This document shows, one piece after another, positions 33,200 to 43,524 of a DNA stretch of 64,000 nt. Position numbers and translations under genes: made by a program. The notes beneath the pieces are model-generated. The model saw only the letters and a program-made list of their open reading frames with translations, was not told the DNA's origin and did no database searches. This stretch comes from Cristatella mucedo (lineage: Eukaryota; Bryozoa; Phylactolaemata; Cristatellidae): assembly GCA_009760855.2 (NCBI GenBank), contig WPIO01000008.1, positions 1,740,501-1,804,500 of the forward strand, read 5' to 3'. Each line of letters begins with the position of its first letter. Position 1 is the stretch's first letter.

Positions 33200-33706
33200 A
33201 CACGAGTAATGTGGCAACTGCCACGCTCACGACAGACAAGCCTAGCTGCAGAGTTTTGCACCAGCTGCAATCGCCTGATCGCATATGCTGGTAGGCCAGT
33301 TAGCAGTGAGTTGCAGAAGCCGAGACGGGATGTCACGAATGCATGGACCAACTTAAATGTGGTATCTTTATCTAAACAAGCCCGAATTTTAGCAATGTTA
33401 TGGAGCTAAAAATAGGCAGATTTGACTGTGGAGCTGATGTGGTCGTCTAACGAGAGGTCACTTTGGAATATGACACCTAGATTCCGAGCTGATTCAACTG
33501 GAGATATGCTGGCAGAGCCAATTTTGAAAGTTAGCCTTTCCAATTTCTGAATCACACTGGGTTTGCCCATAACTAGTAAGTTAGTTTTATCATCGTTTAG
33601 TTTTAGAAAATTTGCTGCCATCCATGTGCGGATGTCATCAATGCATGCAGCAAGTGAGTTGAGAGAATTTGAGGTGCTCGAAGGCTGGGAGGGATCAAAG
33701 CAAACG
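33200..33706 (-). mobile_element. LINE family 1, internal fragment truncated at both ends
   Basis: On the minus strand it runs from CFDPSQPSSTSNSLNSLA (just after the YADD motif) through KLNDDKTNLLVMGKPSVIQ to the CRERGSCHIT-like block. It lacks the 3' UTR and tail, so the 3' end was lost after insertion. Confidence 0.85.
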
Positions 33707-33744
33707 TTCATCGTAGGCAATGCTCGCCAGGTTAACAGGTGCTT

Positions 33745-34055
33745 AGTGAATGTGCTGCTTCCATGCTACTCACTACCTCAACTGCACTCCTGTCTCTGCT
33801 ATGCGTCCCACTTTCTCTTCGTTATGTAACGCCGAAGGCTCGGCGGGGTAGGCTTGACCTAGCCCGCCTCCAAACAGCTTTTGTTCGCACTAAAATTCAG
33901 CCAAGGCCAGCAGGGCGCTACAGTTACATGAAATGTAGTCTGTTGGTTACTGAATGCGTACCGAAAGCCGCTTAGGCGGCGAGTTCGCTTTGCAAGACTT
34001 TCCTCCGCGACACTCACATGTAGTCTTGGAAGCTTTGGGGAGTTACCAACGGAGA
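33745..34055 (+). mobile_element. LINE family 2, 3' region interrupted by an LTR-like element
   Basis: CTTCCATGCTACTCACTACC and TGAATGCGTACCGAAAGCCG match 61190-61320. A 98-bp LTR-like element plus its GTTA target duplication splits it at 33821-33926. The end TTACCAACGGAG lies near 34053. Confidence 0.75.
33825..33922. mobile_element. 98-bp deleted LTR-like element with GTTA target duplication
   Basis: The first about 35 bases match the start of the 27172 element (TGTAACGCCGAAGGCTCGG) and the last about 60 match its end (through GGCGCTACA). Direct flanks GTTA lie at 33821-33824 and 33923-33926. Confidence 0.8.
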
Positions 34056-34940
34056 AACACGCAGAGCATCGTAAGGCATTCGAACGACGCCGACGACGCT
34101 ACTGGCGCCATAGCGGAGAGCATCGGTCGCTCAGCCGCCCCCTAGAGAGCTGCCTCGATGCGCCGGCTTTGCGTGCCTCTAGAGCTGTATCGAGCTAATT
34201 CGTAAGCTCTGCGTCGGCCATGCAAATACAGGAGGTAAGCTTTGCGTCGGCGACACATCCACGCGAAACTCGGCGGCTTTAGAGATATTCTGCGCGGTGG
34301 ACGAGCGCCGTGCTGCCACTCTCCTCCAGTGGCGTTTCTAGGATATCGTGCACCGCCTGGTGACGAACTACTCAAATGGCCCCTGCCCCGCCCCCAGTTT
34401 TATTCGCCCATTTCGGCGCCTCTCCCTGATCCAGCGCCCGGTGACTTATGTCCCCTGTCCGCGTCAGTTCATTGCTACGCAGACCCAATGCACCGTCTCT
34501 CTTTATACAATAAAAATTCTTTTTTATTTCAGCACCGTCGTAATCCTGAAAGCCATTATCTCTCAGTCTGCTTCAGCTGCTTATTCCTTATCAATACCCT
34601 TGACGGCTAACTCCGAATGAATTGAGCAGTTTTTCTCCTGCGTTAAATGAGAATGGAAAATTCGCGATGGATATAATACAGTAGGTTATTGCTGCCGTTT
34701 ATTTCCTGGTGCTGCTGCTGTCAGCAGAAAGAATGGACCGGTAATTTTAATCCAACGTCACAACTGCTCAAGCATTCAATAAGCATGAACTGATGGGGCA
34801 TCCAAAACTAAATGCTTCGCAAGCGCCAAATTTCGCTGGCCATGACTCTAAAAAATAGACCTACTTAATCAACCTTAAGGAATTCTAGATCAGAGCTTAG
34901 CTGAGGGGGCCAAATTTGGGGTTCGAGTTGGCTTCCGAAA
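34056..34940. other. No supported gene
   Basis: Overlapping frames in opposite strands at 34142-34620 show no recognisable family. Confidence 0.35.
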
Positions 34941-35477
34941 TTGCCTGGGCCAAGGCTTAGGATAGCCCCCCAAAATTGTGTGGTGGTTTGTGCCGGCTCT
35001 CCAGCCATCGGTGACTCCTGCGACGTCCTCCAGTCCAGTGTGACGAGTCTCGGCGCAAGAGAACCGCCACGCCTTCGTCGCGAAAACCACAGCAATGGCC
35101 TCCATCCGTGTCACCAGCAATGCACCAGCAAGACAATAGTTGCAGCTGGCACTGACTCTGGCTGCACTCCACCGAAAATCTGTGCACTAAGGCAAAACAT
35201 CTGCCTCTCCAACGACGATCCTAATTCAAGCCCCGGCCGGCCCGAGTCAATTAGCCAGAGCTTAGTTAGGGTGTGCCTTAATATAGGACTCCTTACGGTA
35301 GACTTTGGAAGCTTAGAGAAGGCAACAATCTCTAGGTCGCGACAGCAAATCGACCAAGATACGACCACGATTTGTGATCCATTTGCACCGAAAGCAAGAG
35401 TAAGATTCCACATCCGTTCAGTAAGCCTGAACGGAGTCCTGCCACGAAAGGCTGCCTCGCTCGAGCTAAGGGTGTGA
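34941..35477 (+). CDS. Unidentified 178-aa open frame (doubtful)
   Basis: This is the longest unexplained single frame on the + strand outside repeats. It is Cys/Ser/Arg-rich with no signal peptide, membrane segment or motif I recognise. A minus-strand frame overlaps it, so chance is a serious alternative. No TATA or good start context is evident. It lies just downstream, in the opposite orientation, of the MFSD1-like duplicate's 3' end. Confidence 0.2.
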   Translation: MPGPRLRIAPQNCVVVCAGSPAIGDSCDVLQSSVTSLGAREPPRLRRENHSNGLHPCHQQCTSKTIVAAGTDSGCTPPKICALRQNICLSNDDPNSSPGRPESISQSLVRVCLNIGLLTVDFGSLEKATISRSRQQIDQDTTTICDPFAPKARVRFHIRSVSLNGVLPRKAASLELRV

Positions 35478-35844
35478 CGTCAGAGCTCAGGCACGCGGAA
35501 GTGCTCGGGTATCTCGTTCGTGGTTGGCCAACTCAATCTGCTTTATTCTTAAAGCTGTGTGAGCTATTGCTCGCATTAAGACGCTATCTTATTTGACAGC
35601 AGCTGACTCGGTGACTTGTGTGGCCCCAGCGCCGTAATGAGAAAAAGAGAGTCGAGAGAAAGCTTCATGCGAAGGTTCACGGAGGTATCGTAGAGCAATG
35701 CTCGCCAGGTGAACAGGTGCTTAGTGCATACGGTGACGTGACTCCACAGCCAGTAAGAACGTGGGCTACGGCGAAATCAAGTTGCCAATTACCCAAAACT
35801 GACGATGCTGACGGCACATCGAGTGTCCACCACCTGCCAGCGAT

Positions 35845-35957
35845 TGCCACTTCTCGGCTGGGGATCGGTCTCGGCGGGTGGAGGGGCGCCTTGTGGCAGC
35901 ACAGCAGCGTCGGCATCTCTTCTCCTTTCCTCGTACTCGCGATTTGACAGTTCCGCC
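35845..35957 (-). pseudogene. MFSD1-like duplicate, last exon remnant
   Basis: It aligns with 53235-53342: GGCGGAACTGTCAA against GGCGGAACTCTCAA, and a later GAGACCGATCCC against GAGACAGATCCC. The acidic ETDP block is kept but the following LL is not (ETDPQPRSG against ETDPLLRKG). A one-base loss removes the splice acceptor. Confidence 0.7.
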
Positions 35958-36404
35958 CAGCAAAGCAATCTGTCCAAATGCTCGACAGAAACCTGGCCGT
36001 GACCATGAGAACGGTGCAGATGAGAAAAGTGAGACAACATAGTTTTCTTGCAATTGATTGAGTAATTTCAAATGATTAGAGTACTCTCGACGATCATGCT
36101 GAGAATGATATCATCAACAAAACTGGCCTCTTGCAAATGAAAACTCTTTGTCGGTTTTTTCAATCTAATAGATGATTCGAGCACACTTTGGGATACTCTT
36201 TCAGAATATGCAAATCGTTTGAACCCAAAACGTCACTGCAAATTTTTAACAATTTGCATTTTTATTTTACAATACTTTGACATGCAATACATAAAGTTTT
36301 TACAATCGCTTAATGACATTATCATCCAGTTTATATACAATTTAAATATCATTCCTCCTTCAATTTAGTCGCGATGATTTTAAACTGCTTTGTCATTGAC
36401 TTTC

Positions 36405-36690
36405 TGCTACGATCAGCAGCTGGATTGTGTCGCTTCAGGCTCCAACGGTAATCGGCCATAACAATAAAATTCCAGCGGCCTTGATATCTACGCTCCGTTT
36501 TACTTATGTCCTAATGGAACCGCTCACCCTGTTCCTCGCTGAGTGTTCCCTATTTGTATGGGAAATAGTCAAGGTGAGAGTTTAGTAAATGTATCTTGAC
36601 TCTCATTCTGCTGCCATTGTGTTCTCAACGATTCGCGAGCAGTCATCAGACTTGAGATTGCCAAGAAATTTCTCAGCCGCAGGCTTAAAT
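36405..36690 (-). pseudogene. Dead gene with GERFH/YQGRW motif block
   Basis: On the minus strand, in two frames, I read KFLGNLKSDDCSRIVENTMA, then HLLNSHLDYFPYK, GTLSEEQGERFH, DISKTERRYQGRW and MADYRWSLKRHNP. This order is familiar from repeated uncharacterised, transposon-associated proteins in arthropods and other invertebrates (LGxxSEEQGERFHQDI, YQGRW, MADYCW). At least two in-frame stops and one frameshift kill it. It sits within the extra DNA of the duplicated intron. Confidence 0.75.
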
Positions 36691-37254
36691 ACATTCAATT
36701 ATCGTAGCTCTAAGTCAGTCGTTTTTATATAAACTAGGTGTCTTTGAACAATTTTCTAGTTTAAGGACTAACAAAACTGCCATCTTTTATTTTTTCCAAG
36801 CTATTTTTCTGAAACCATTCTTGAAGTGCTCAAAGGTATCGCCGCTTTGTTTCAGAGCCTTAACAAATTTTTTATTAGTCTAAGCTTTATATGCACAGCA
36901 GGAAGTAGCACTCTCTTTCTATTGACAAGAGAAGGCTCCCAGGCGCCATGTCACGCCCGGGCACAAAACGTGTTTTCTCTGGCCGGCCTTTATTTCGATA
37001 TTGACGAGTTTCGGGGTGACTATCCCACAGACATAAAAAGCACGGATATTTTGTTTAGCCATCTTGAACTCCAAGCAGAAGTGCAATAGCCTTTAATTCT
37101 AAGTCGCCTCATATCTGCCACAGTTATTGATCATCGATTTCCTCGATAAGTATTTTCATGTTCCCGCAAGTCCCTGTACATATGTACAGAATGTGCAACC
37201 TGCTAAGAGGGTTCAACGCTATTGTGAAGTAAAACTCCTTTTAAATGCGGTTCG

Positions 37255-37455
37255 ATGAACCAATGTAATGTATCTCCGTCAGTAACTCTACAAAGTCATA
37301 CAGACTATGTGGGTGTTACGCAGGAGAGTTTTGTATAGCTCACTCACAGCCTAAGCGGCTTTCGGTACGCATTCGGTAGCCAACAGACTTCGTCTCACGC
37401 AACAAAGAGAAAGTGGGAAGCATAGCAGAGTTAGGAGAGCAGTTGAAGTAGTGAA
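37255..37455 (-). mobile_element. LINE family 2, 3' region
   Basis: CAATGTAATGTATCTCCGTC at the start (the element's 3' end) and GCGGCTTTCGGTACGCATTC match 50155-50412. It is inserted in the enlarged intron of the duplicate. Confidence 0.75.
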
Positions 37456-38344
37456 CCAATGAAGATTCTCCACTCAGCTGAGCTTAGCCAAATCTTCGGG
37501 TAGGTCTTGGTCTCTCACTAAATCCTCAAGATCAGAATGCGACATTAGTATTGGTTTCGGAACATCGAAAGCGTTGTAGGTGTCATCAATATCACCTTGA
37601 GTTAAACTCAAACCGCTGACAGTCAATATATCATCAAGTGAACATGTGGAACAGGAACTTTCACCTCATCAATATGCGGTAAAGATCGCCGATTTGGATA
37701 TTTAATTTTAAACTTATTCTTCCGGCTAAAACCCCACAGGCCAGTGCGGATTTAACAATCCGAAACATGGTCAATTTCTTGCCTCTAAATCATCGTTACT
37801 CCAAATGGCATGGCTTTGCTTTGGCCTTTAAATCATCGCTTCAAATTTTCTGCACACAGCTTGCACACCATATGTGGTTCTCCTGTCTAATCCCGATCAC
37901 CCAGCTTGCATCCAAAGTAGGCGTGATATAAGCTCTTTGATCAATGTAGTAATTGGTAGCTGCTGCTGTTTTGTCGAGAGTCTGCCAAAAAATGCCGCAG
38001 AATATATGCGGAGAATTATTACACTCCCTTGATATTTTAAATCACAAATATCAGCTTGATTTAAGCAACTATATCAACCAAAAAATTGCTCCATATCCAT
38101 AAAATATCCAGATCCATAAAATAACACAAATTTAATGTCATTAAGTGACTGTAGCAAGTAAACCTAATGAAAGCCAAAATCATTATTCATAATGCGAAAT
38201 TTGAAAGTGCACCCGGTCTTTGAAACGCAAAATATACTAAATCTGAATAGCTAAAGCAAAACCAAATTCACCATAAATCATCATTTGTGATTTATATTTG
38301 GGAACATATAAACGAATGCTAAAAAAACTGATGTTATGCAGACC
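37456..38344. other. Further insert in duplicate intron, AT-rich
   Basis: No protein recognised. The AT-rich sequence is probably part of the same transposon as the GERFH pseudogene. Confidence 0.35.
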
Positions 38345-38640
38345 ACTAGATCGCTTCTACTGCACCCTAAGAGAAATTAATCTACGTCCATGCACTATGC
38401 AACTCGCTACAATTGAATCAGTAACCAACGGCTACTGATATGCACGGTATCCAGCATGCAAAAGCAACCATCGCGCCTAGGCGAGCATGCCTAGTCAAGT
38501 CATCATCATTCGTAGCCATCAGTGGTACGGTCTTGGCCACGGCTCAGTAGGACCTCTGCCTAGCGATCTCCACTGACTCTTGCACAGATAAGCATGCAAT
38601 GCACGAAATGCATGCAGGAACAAAAAAGATGCTCACTACT
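38345..38640 (-). mobile_element. Old LINE family 1 3' end, shared by both MFSD1-like copies
   Basis: The order AGAGAAATTAATCTACG, GCACTATGCAACTCGCTACA, GATATGCACGG, CATCCAGCATGCAAAAGC follows the family-1 3' UTR. The same degraded sequence lies at 53505-53770 in the paralogous intron. Confidence 0.6.
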
Positions 38641-38973
38641 GCGAAGGGAAAGCTGAATGACATTTGATCACGTGTCACGTGAAAGGGTGCTGCAAATAGC
38701 AAAGACAATTGGCGGCTCTGGCCATTGCACGCGAGTATACTCTACAAGGCCAGAGCGGATCTTGCAGCCACTGACTAGCGATAAATATTGGACCGCTTAG
38801 AATGTCAGTTGCAACACAATGCCCCCCCCCGCCCGCGATAGCCGTCGGCGATGGCAAAACCTAGCCAGCTTATCCTTGTTGATTGCGTTGGGCTACTATG
38901 GGCAACAGCCAGCTGACAAGGCATTGTGGGGAAAACAAGGATGTGACTTGCTAATTCGCACCGAATTCCATAC

Positions 38974-39087
38974 CTGACGCCTGTCTATGACGAGGAGTGT
39001 CAGCGCAGCATCAAGCCAGCAGGTAGCCTGGCCGAGTGGGAATATCACGACGAACATGCAGCCGTGCAAAGTGTGGTCCCTGGGTTT
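38974..39087 (-). pseudogene. MFSD1-like duplicate, intact penultimate exon frame
   Basis: Thirty-eight codons match exon 53850-53964 without an indel or stop (PRDHTLHG against [18 protein letters not shown] against [10 protein letters not shown]). The GTATGG donor is kept. The acceptor context has changed (CTGTAG|AG), so the phase entering the exon differs from the parent gene. Confidence 0.75.
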
Positions 39088-39310
39088 CTCTACAGAGGTC
39101 GTTGAAGGTGGCTAACGCCAAGAAGCAAGGACAGCGAACGCACGTCCGTCGTGAACTGACTGAAGCATAAACAGGAGCCATGAGAAGGTTACGAAAAAAG
39201 ATCGGACCTTACGAAACATGAAAGGCCATCATGAAGACCTGGCGGAGAAAGATCACTACTCAAGGAAGCCAAAGGAAAAACTCTCAGGATATACTTTCCT
39301 GAAAGAGTCA

Positions 39311-40838
39311 TTAATAAAAATAAAAATCCCAAGATTACACTGGAAAGATTGCCAAGCCAGTACCACGCCTTCATTTTCAATCCATTACGATCGACGAATT
39401 GGGAAAAAACCTGGAAAGTACGTAGAAGCAACATAATAGCGAGCAGAAAAGGCACATATGCCAGGATTCAGCACAGACTAAGAACTCTACCTACACGTTT
39501 GCAACCAGCAACATCTCGGCTCACATTCCCTAAAAATGAAAATATTATTAAATGATTTAATATTGAGTAAATTAATATATTTTCTCTGTTTCTCATTGTA
39601 GATTAGAAACGCCATTCCGGAAAAATCAATCCAGTGCCCAAAAGCACAAAAATCGAAATCACTTCAAAGGGAATCAGATCACAGTGCGCCAAAAGCCACA
39701 TAAAAGACTGGATGAGACCAGGTGAATGCAATACTAGACAGGAAGTGAGCGCATACGAAAAAACCCACCACAAGTGAGTACATTTTTCACACAAGGGAAA
39801 GGAAAGTGCAGGGCTCACATGGTGATTGCTTTCGGCAAGCTCTACTGGGAGAAATTATTTTAATAATGTATTTAGGGAAAGAACTTCAAAATGTCACGTA
39901 AGTGCAAGACCTTAAATTTACTCATTTACGAGCGGCTAGTCTCATAACTTATGGAACGTTTTTGCGTAAAATTGCAGTATTTATTCGATAAAAACTCGGC
40001 TGTTGCTTATCAACTGCAATTAATACTTGACAGGCAGCTCACTGCCTGCGGACTCGCTTCGCTGAGTCAAAGTAGTTCCGTCACGGACTACAACGCTGCG
40101 CCATCTTGCCGCTTGACAAAAGTGTGCCATCATGCCACGCCATCAGGCCACGTAATGCCAGTGCGCCATCTTGCCGCGCAAGCGCGACGGTTTTTCTCCC
40201 TTTAGTTTGCGAAGATTTCATCGGTCTCGGTCACTTTCCTGTTGTGTAGATCGAGGACAAAGGCCCCCTGCCCCGTGGCTCCGCTGCTGACTTGTACTTT
40301 TTCTAAAATTATGCCCCAAGGGCATCAAGCCGTGCCACTAGATGCAACCACAGCTCTGAGTTACCTTGCATCTTCACCAGAAAGTAGATCCAATGGTTTA
40401 CTACATGACACCAAAAACTGAGCTGCCGAAGTAAAATATTGCAAATACCTAAAAATCTAAAGAAAACTTCATATTTGATCCAGACTTCCATTTTGAAGCG
40501 CTGCTAAACATAGAGACAGTGGTCCGAATGAGGTCTCTTGTGTATTTCGATTACCAGATTGCTATATACTGATCAGAATATGACGTGCTGGGGGGAGCTT
40601 GAATTACGTCTTATAACCGCCTCTAGTCTTGACTAGCGGACGCTAGCTTTAGTGGAAAAAGTAGGGCTGACTATCGCGCCGTGCCAGAACGCATCAAAGC
40701 AATGGCTGCATTTTTAGCAGAGCTAGCAGGCTGGTTCCAAGCTGGTTGCAGGTTCAATTTTCCTCACTCGCCTTCACCTGTTCTTTCGGCGATTCGTGCA
40801 AGACTCCGAAGCATTCACACCCGAGCAGGCACCGTGCT
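39311..40838. other. No supported gene; one shared repeat
   Basis: The segment 40035-40115 matches 9914-9996. A tRNA-like B-box string GGTTGCAGGTTCAATTTTCC lies at about 40743. No protein is recognised. Confidence 0.4.
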
Positions 40839-41156
40839 TTAAGATATTTCCGGTGTATCTATATATCTATGTATAGATGTATCTAGGGGGCGTGGGAGCT
40901 CCTCTTCGCTGACTCGCTCCTTTTCCGTCGTCATGACAACCTGCGGCGATTGGTGCAGCTGATCCTGCGGCTCGCTTCTGCCACGCCATTCAGAGCTCCG
41001 CCTTCGCTTCTTGTATCCTTGCGCCACGTCAGCCAGGGCTGCTACCTGCAATTGAGTGCATTCGCTGCTCGCCGGTGACTTTAGTGAGACGCCGCTGCAA
41101 CGCGTTTGTAGCAGAGCGCTGAGGGCGCTTGAACCGGCAGCCATGAATTGCTCCAT
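40839..41156 (-). CDS. Unidentified 105-aa open frame (doubtful)
   Basis: The frame starts MEQFMAAGSSALSALL and continues with a basic KKRRRSSEWRGR stretch and an acidic end. A possible donor (CAG|GTAGCA) at about codon 40 would make it a first exon. I recognise no domain. Confidence 0.2.
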   Translation of the reverse strand: MEQFMAAGSSALSALLQTRCSGVSLKSPASSECTQLQVAALADVAQGYKKRRRSSEWRGRSEPQDQLHQSPQVVMTTEKERVSEEELPRPLDTSIHRYIDTPEIS

Positions 41157-42355
41157 ACTTTCTTAATCAACAAGTCCAGATCTTACTTGGCCACTAACAG
41201 TCCGTTCGACAGGCACGGAGGGCTACATGAGTCCGACACAAGACGCTGCGTAAAACAACTCATCAAAGTCCAAAGAACAGCTGGCTCTCTCATTCATGAC
41301 CTGTGTATATTGTATATGGCTTAACCGCAGAGTACATCAAAATTTCCGTTTACTTACCATCGGTAATAAGGAGCCACAAATATTGACTCGTCAGTTATCA
41401 TTTTGCTCACGTAGCATGCCAACGTTGCACTCAGCCGGTTTTTGTGAGCTCGAAAATGTTTTTGGTATGCCATTTTGCCACAGGCCACAAAATATGTGAA
41501 GTTACCTTTTGGGTAACTGTTCTGAGACGGGTTGCGTCACATCCTTACCCTGGCACGCGCTCTGAGGCAGTGTGCAACCTTCGGGCTTAGGTGGTCGGAA
41601 GAGCTTTGAAAAGGGCCGCGACGTCAGATATTCGGAGCATGTCGGTAACCTGATACTCGGGGACCTGTGAGAGATCGCTTCTTCCACAATCTTCCAAGCC
41701 GTCCAATCTACCGCACAGTCAGTTGCGGAAAAGAAGCTTCTCGCTTGGTTCGAATCGGATTATCGAAATCGCAATCGCTTTTTATTGCCTAGTTAGATTG
41801 CTCAGGTCCGTCTGCCAGCGTTTCAGCAGCTAGGCATACTCAGCAATAGCGCTCCTCCAGATAAGCATTACCTGAGCAGCCGCTCTTAGCCCGAGCATTT
41901 ATCATTGACTCGCCGCTGTGCGTCGTTCTCGCCCAGCGTTCCGTTTTTAAAATTAATCTCCTCGACAGGCCGGTGCAGAGCTAGTGTCCGTCCGCGAGAG
42001 CAGCGCGCTGACGAAACGTTCTCTGGGCTCCGATCAAGCTCCTCGTCAAGTCCTGTCGTCGCTCACATGTCTTGCTGTCCTATTAAGCCACGTCTAGAGC
42101 TTTCCTTTTCCGTTTCCGCCTCGTAACTCAGTGGGCTCTGTAATTAATTGAGCTCCACGCCGATTGCGACACCCAAAACTCGACATATTTTTCAGCAAAG
42201 TGACAGCTGGTGCGGATCATACCGGGAGCGCGACACTGCAAGTAGTGCACGACGTAATTTATGCCCAGTGCAGCTACGTTTATTTTTTTGTCTGCGGTCG
42301 GCCGGAAAACGTGTCAAACTTCAACCAACCAAAGAAACCAGACCGGCCTTCAGGC
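41157..42355. other. Upstream region of tectonin gene 2
   Basis: No recognised gene. The open frame from 42261 is simply the upstream extension of the lectin frame. Confidence 0.4.
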
Positions 42356-42357
42356 AG

Positions 42358-42367
42358 CTATATTAAT
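42358..42367 (+). promoter_or_regulatory. TATA-like box, tectonin gene 2
   Basis: CTATATTAAT lies about 80 bp before the ATG at 42441, a spacing similar to that of the paralogue's ATATAAAT box. Confidence 0.45.
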
Positions 42368-42440
42368 GGCCCCAACTGTTGTTACGCGACAGCTGGCCGT
42401 AGGCTGGGCAAAAGGCGCTCTCGACATCGACGGCGATAGC

Positions 42441-43322
42441 ATGGACGCATCAGTGGCCGCGGCCATCGTTTCGCTCGCTTGCATTCTGGCGCCCGCTTCC
42501 GCCGGGTCGAGCTCGTGTGACATAGGACAGTACTGGGTGAACATACCCGGCAATTCGACCCACGTTTCGTCGGGCGACGCCGGCGTGTGGGGCGTGACGC
42601 CGGCCGGCGAAATTTACTACCGCGTCGGCAGCTACATCGGCTCGACCTACTACTACAACTACGACGGCAGGAACTACGGCTTTTCCCACACGGACGGCAC
42701 GTATTGGCTCGTCGTCGACGGGCGACTCACGCGACTCGACGTCGGCAAGGACAGCGTGTGGGGATCGATTCGGGGCACGGTCTACTACCGCGTGGGCATC
42801 AGCTCGGCCAATCCGACCGGCTCGAGCTGGGTGTCCGTGGGCGGACTCGCGGTGACTCAGGTGAGCGTCAGCGACGTCGACGGAAAAGTCTGGGTGATCG
42901 CCGCGGGAAGCGGAGAAGTTTATCGCCGAGTCGGCATCAGCGACGAGCTGCCCGGCGGCACTAGCTGGGAGCCCGTGCCGGGCATCAAGGCGACATCCGT
43001 CGACGTCGGCGGAGCGGGCGTGTGGGCTACCACTTCGGACGGCCTGATTTACTACCGCACGGGTAGTCGTCACGACTGCCAAGGCAGCAGCTGGCAGCTA
43101 GTTCCCGGCCGCTTGCAGCAAGTGGCGTCCGGCGGCGACACGGTGTGGGGCGTGGCGACGGACCAGAGCATCTGGTTCAGGTTGAACATCACCTCGGCTA
43201 ACCCCACCGGAAGCGAATGGGCTCGAATACCTGGAGCTCTATCGCAGATCTCCGTGGCGGCATCCAACAACGGCGTGTGGGGAGTCAACGCTTTGGGCCG
43301 CATCTACACCCGCCATCAGTAG
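42441..43322 (+). CDS. Secreted tectonin-repeat lectin, paralogue 2
   Basis: The 293-aa product has the same plan as 6006-6890: signal peptide MDASVAAAIVSLACILAPASA, then GSSSCDIGQYW and six tectonin repeats ending RIYTRHQ. Conserved blocks include SSGDAGVWGV, IYYRVGSYIGS, QVSVSDVDGKVW and NPTGSEW. The only two mature cysteines (SSCDIG, RHDCQG) match the paralogue. The gene is strikingly GC-rich at third positions compared with paralogue 1, which is closer to local base composition. The frame is open from 42261, but 42441 is chosen because the signal peptide begins there. Function by family: glycan or microbial-surface binding outside the cell. It may be a single exon or have an unseen 5' UTR exon. 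Confidence 0.9.
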   Translation: MDASVAAAIVSLACILAPASAGSSSCDIGQYWVNIPGNSTHVSSGDAGVWGVTPAGEIYYRVGSYIGSTYYYNYDGRNYGFSHTDGTYWLVVDGRLTRLDVGKDSVWGSIRGTVYYRVGISSANPTGSSWVSVGGLAVTQVSVSDVDGKVWVIAAGSGEVYRRVGISDELPGGTSWEPVPGIKATSVDVGGAGVWATTSDGLIYYRTGSRHDCQGSSWQLVPGRLQQVASGGDTVWGVATDQSIWFRLNITSANPTGSEWARIPGALSQISVAASNNGVWGVNALGRIYTRHQ

Positions 43323-43518
43323 GGGCTGAGCAGTCGGGCACGGGGGGGGGGGGCCGATACTCGTCTCCGATTGGCTGTTCTCGATCGCAATTGATGGTTA
43401 GGGTAGAACGTCAAGAGCAGCAGCTGGTAGCGCTGGTGAGCTCGATCGATGCATGCTTTACGCTGCGACCTGTCGGCAGCCGCTCCTCAGCCTCCCCGGG
43501 CGATTTTGCTTGCAAGAA

Positions 43519-43524
43519 AATAAA
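43519..43524 (+). terminator. Polyadenylation signal AATAAA
   Basis: It lies 197 bp after the stop, in the local context GAAAATAAAT, which resembles that of the paralogue (CGAAAATAAAT). Confidence 0.5.

Larger units (their letters stand above)
35640..39310 (-). pseudogene. Partial duplicate of the MFSD1-like gene 3' end
   Basis: Segments match the 3' end of the gene at 53235-62000 in the same order: 35740-35860 with 53130-53250, 35845-35957 with the last exon, 36001-36080 with 53395-53465, 38345-38640 with 53505-53770, and 39171-39310 with 54030-54180. The penultimate exon (38974-39087) is intact. The last exon has lost the AG of its acceptor (CTAGGGCGG became CTGGGCGG) and its reading frame has drifted. 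The intron carries about 2.2 kb of extra DNA. No upstream exons were found beyond 39310. It is probably a dead segmental duplicate. Confidence 0.75.

Noticed and set aside
42450-43082. 210-aa minus-strand frame inside tectonin gene 2
   Set aside because: High GC third positions remove antisense stops; composition explains it and no family is recognised.
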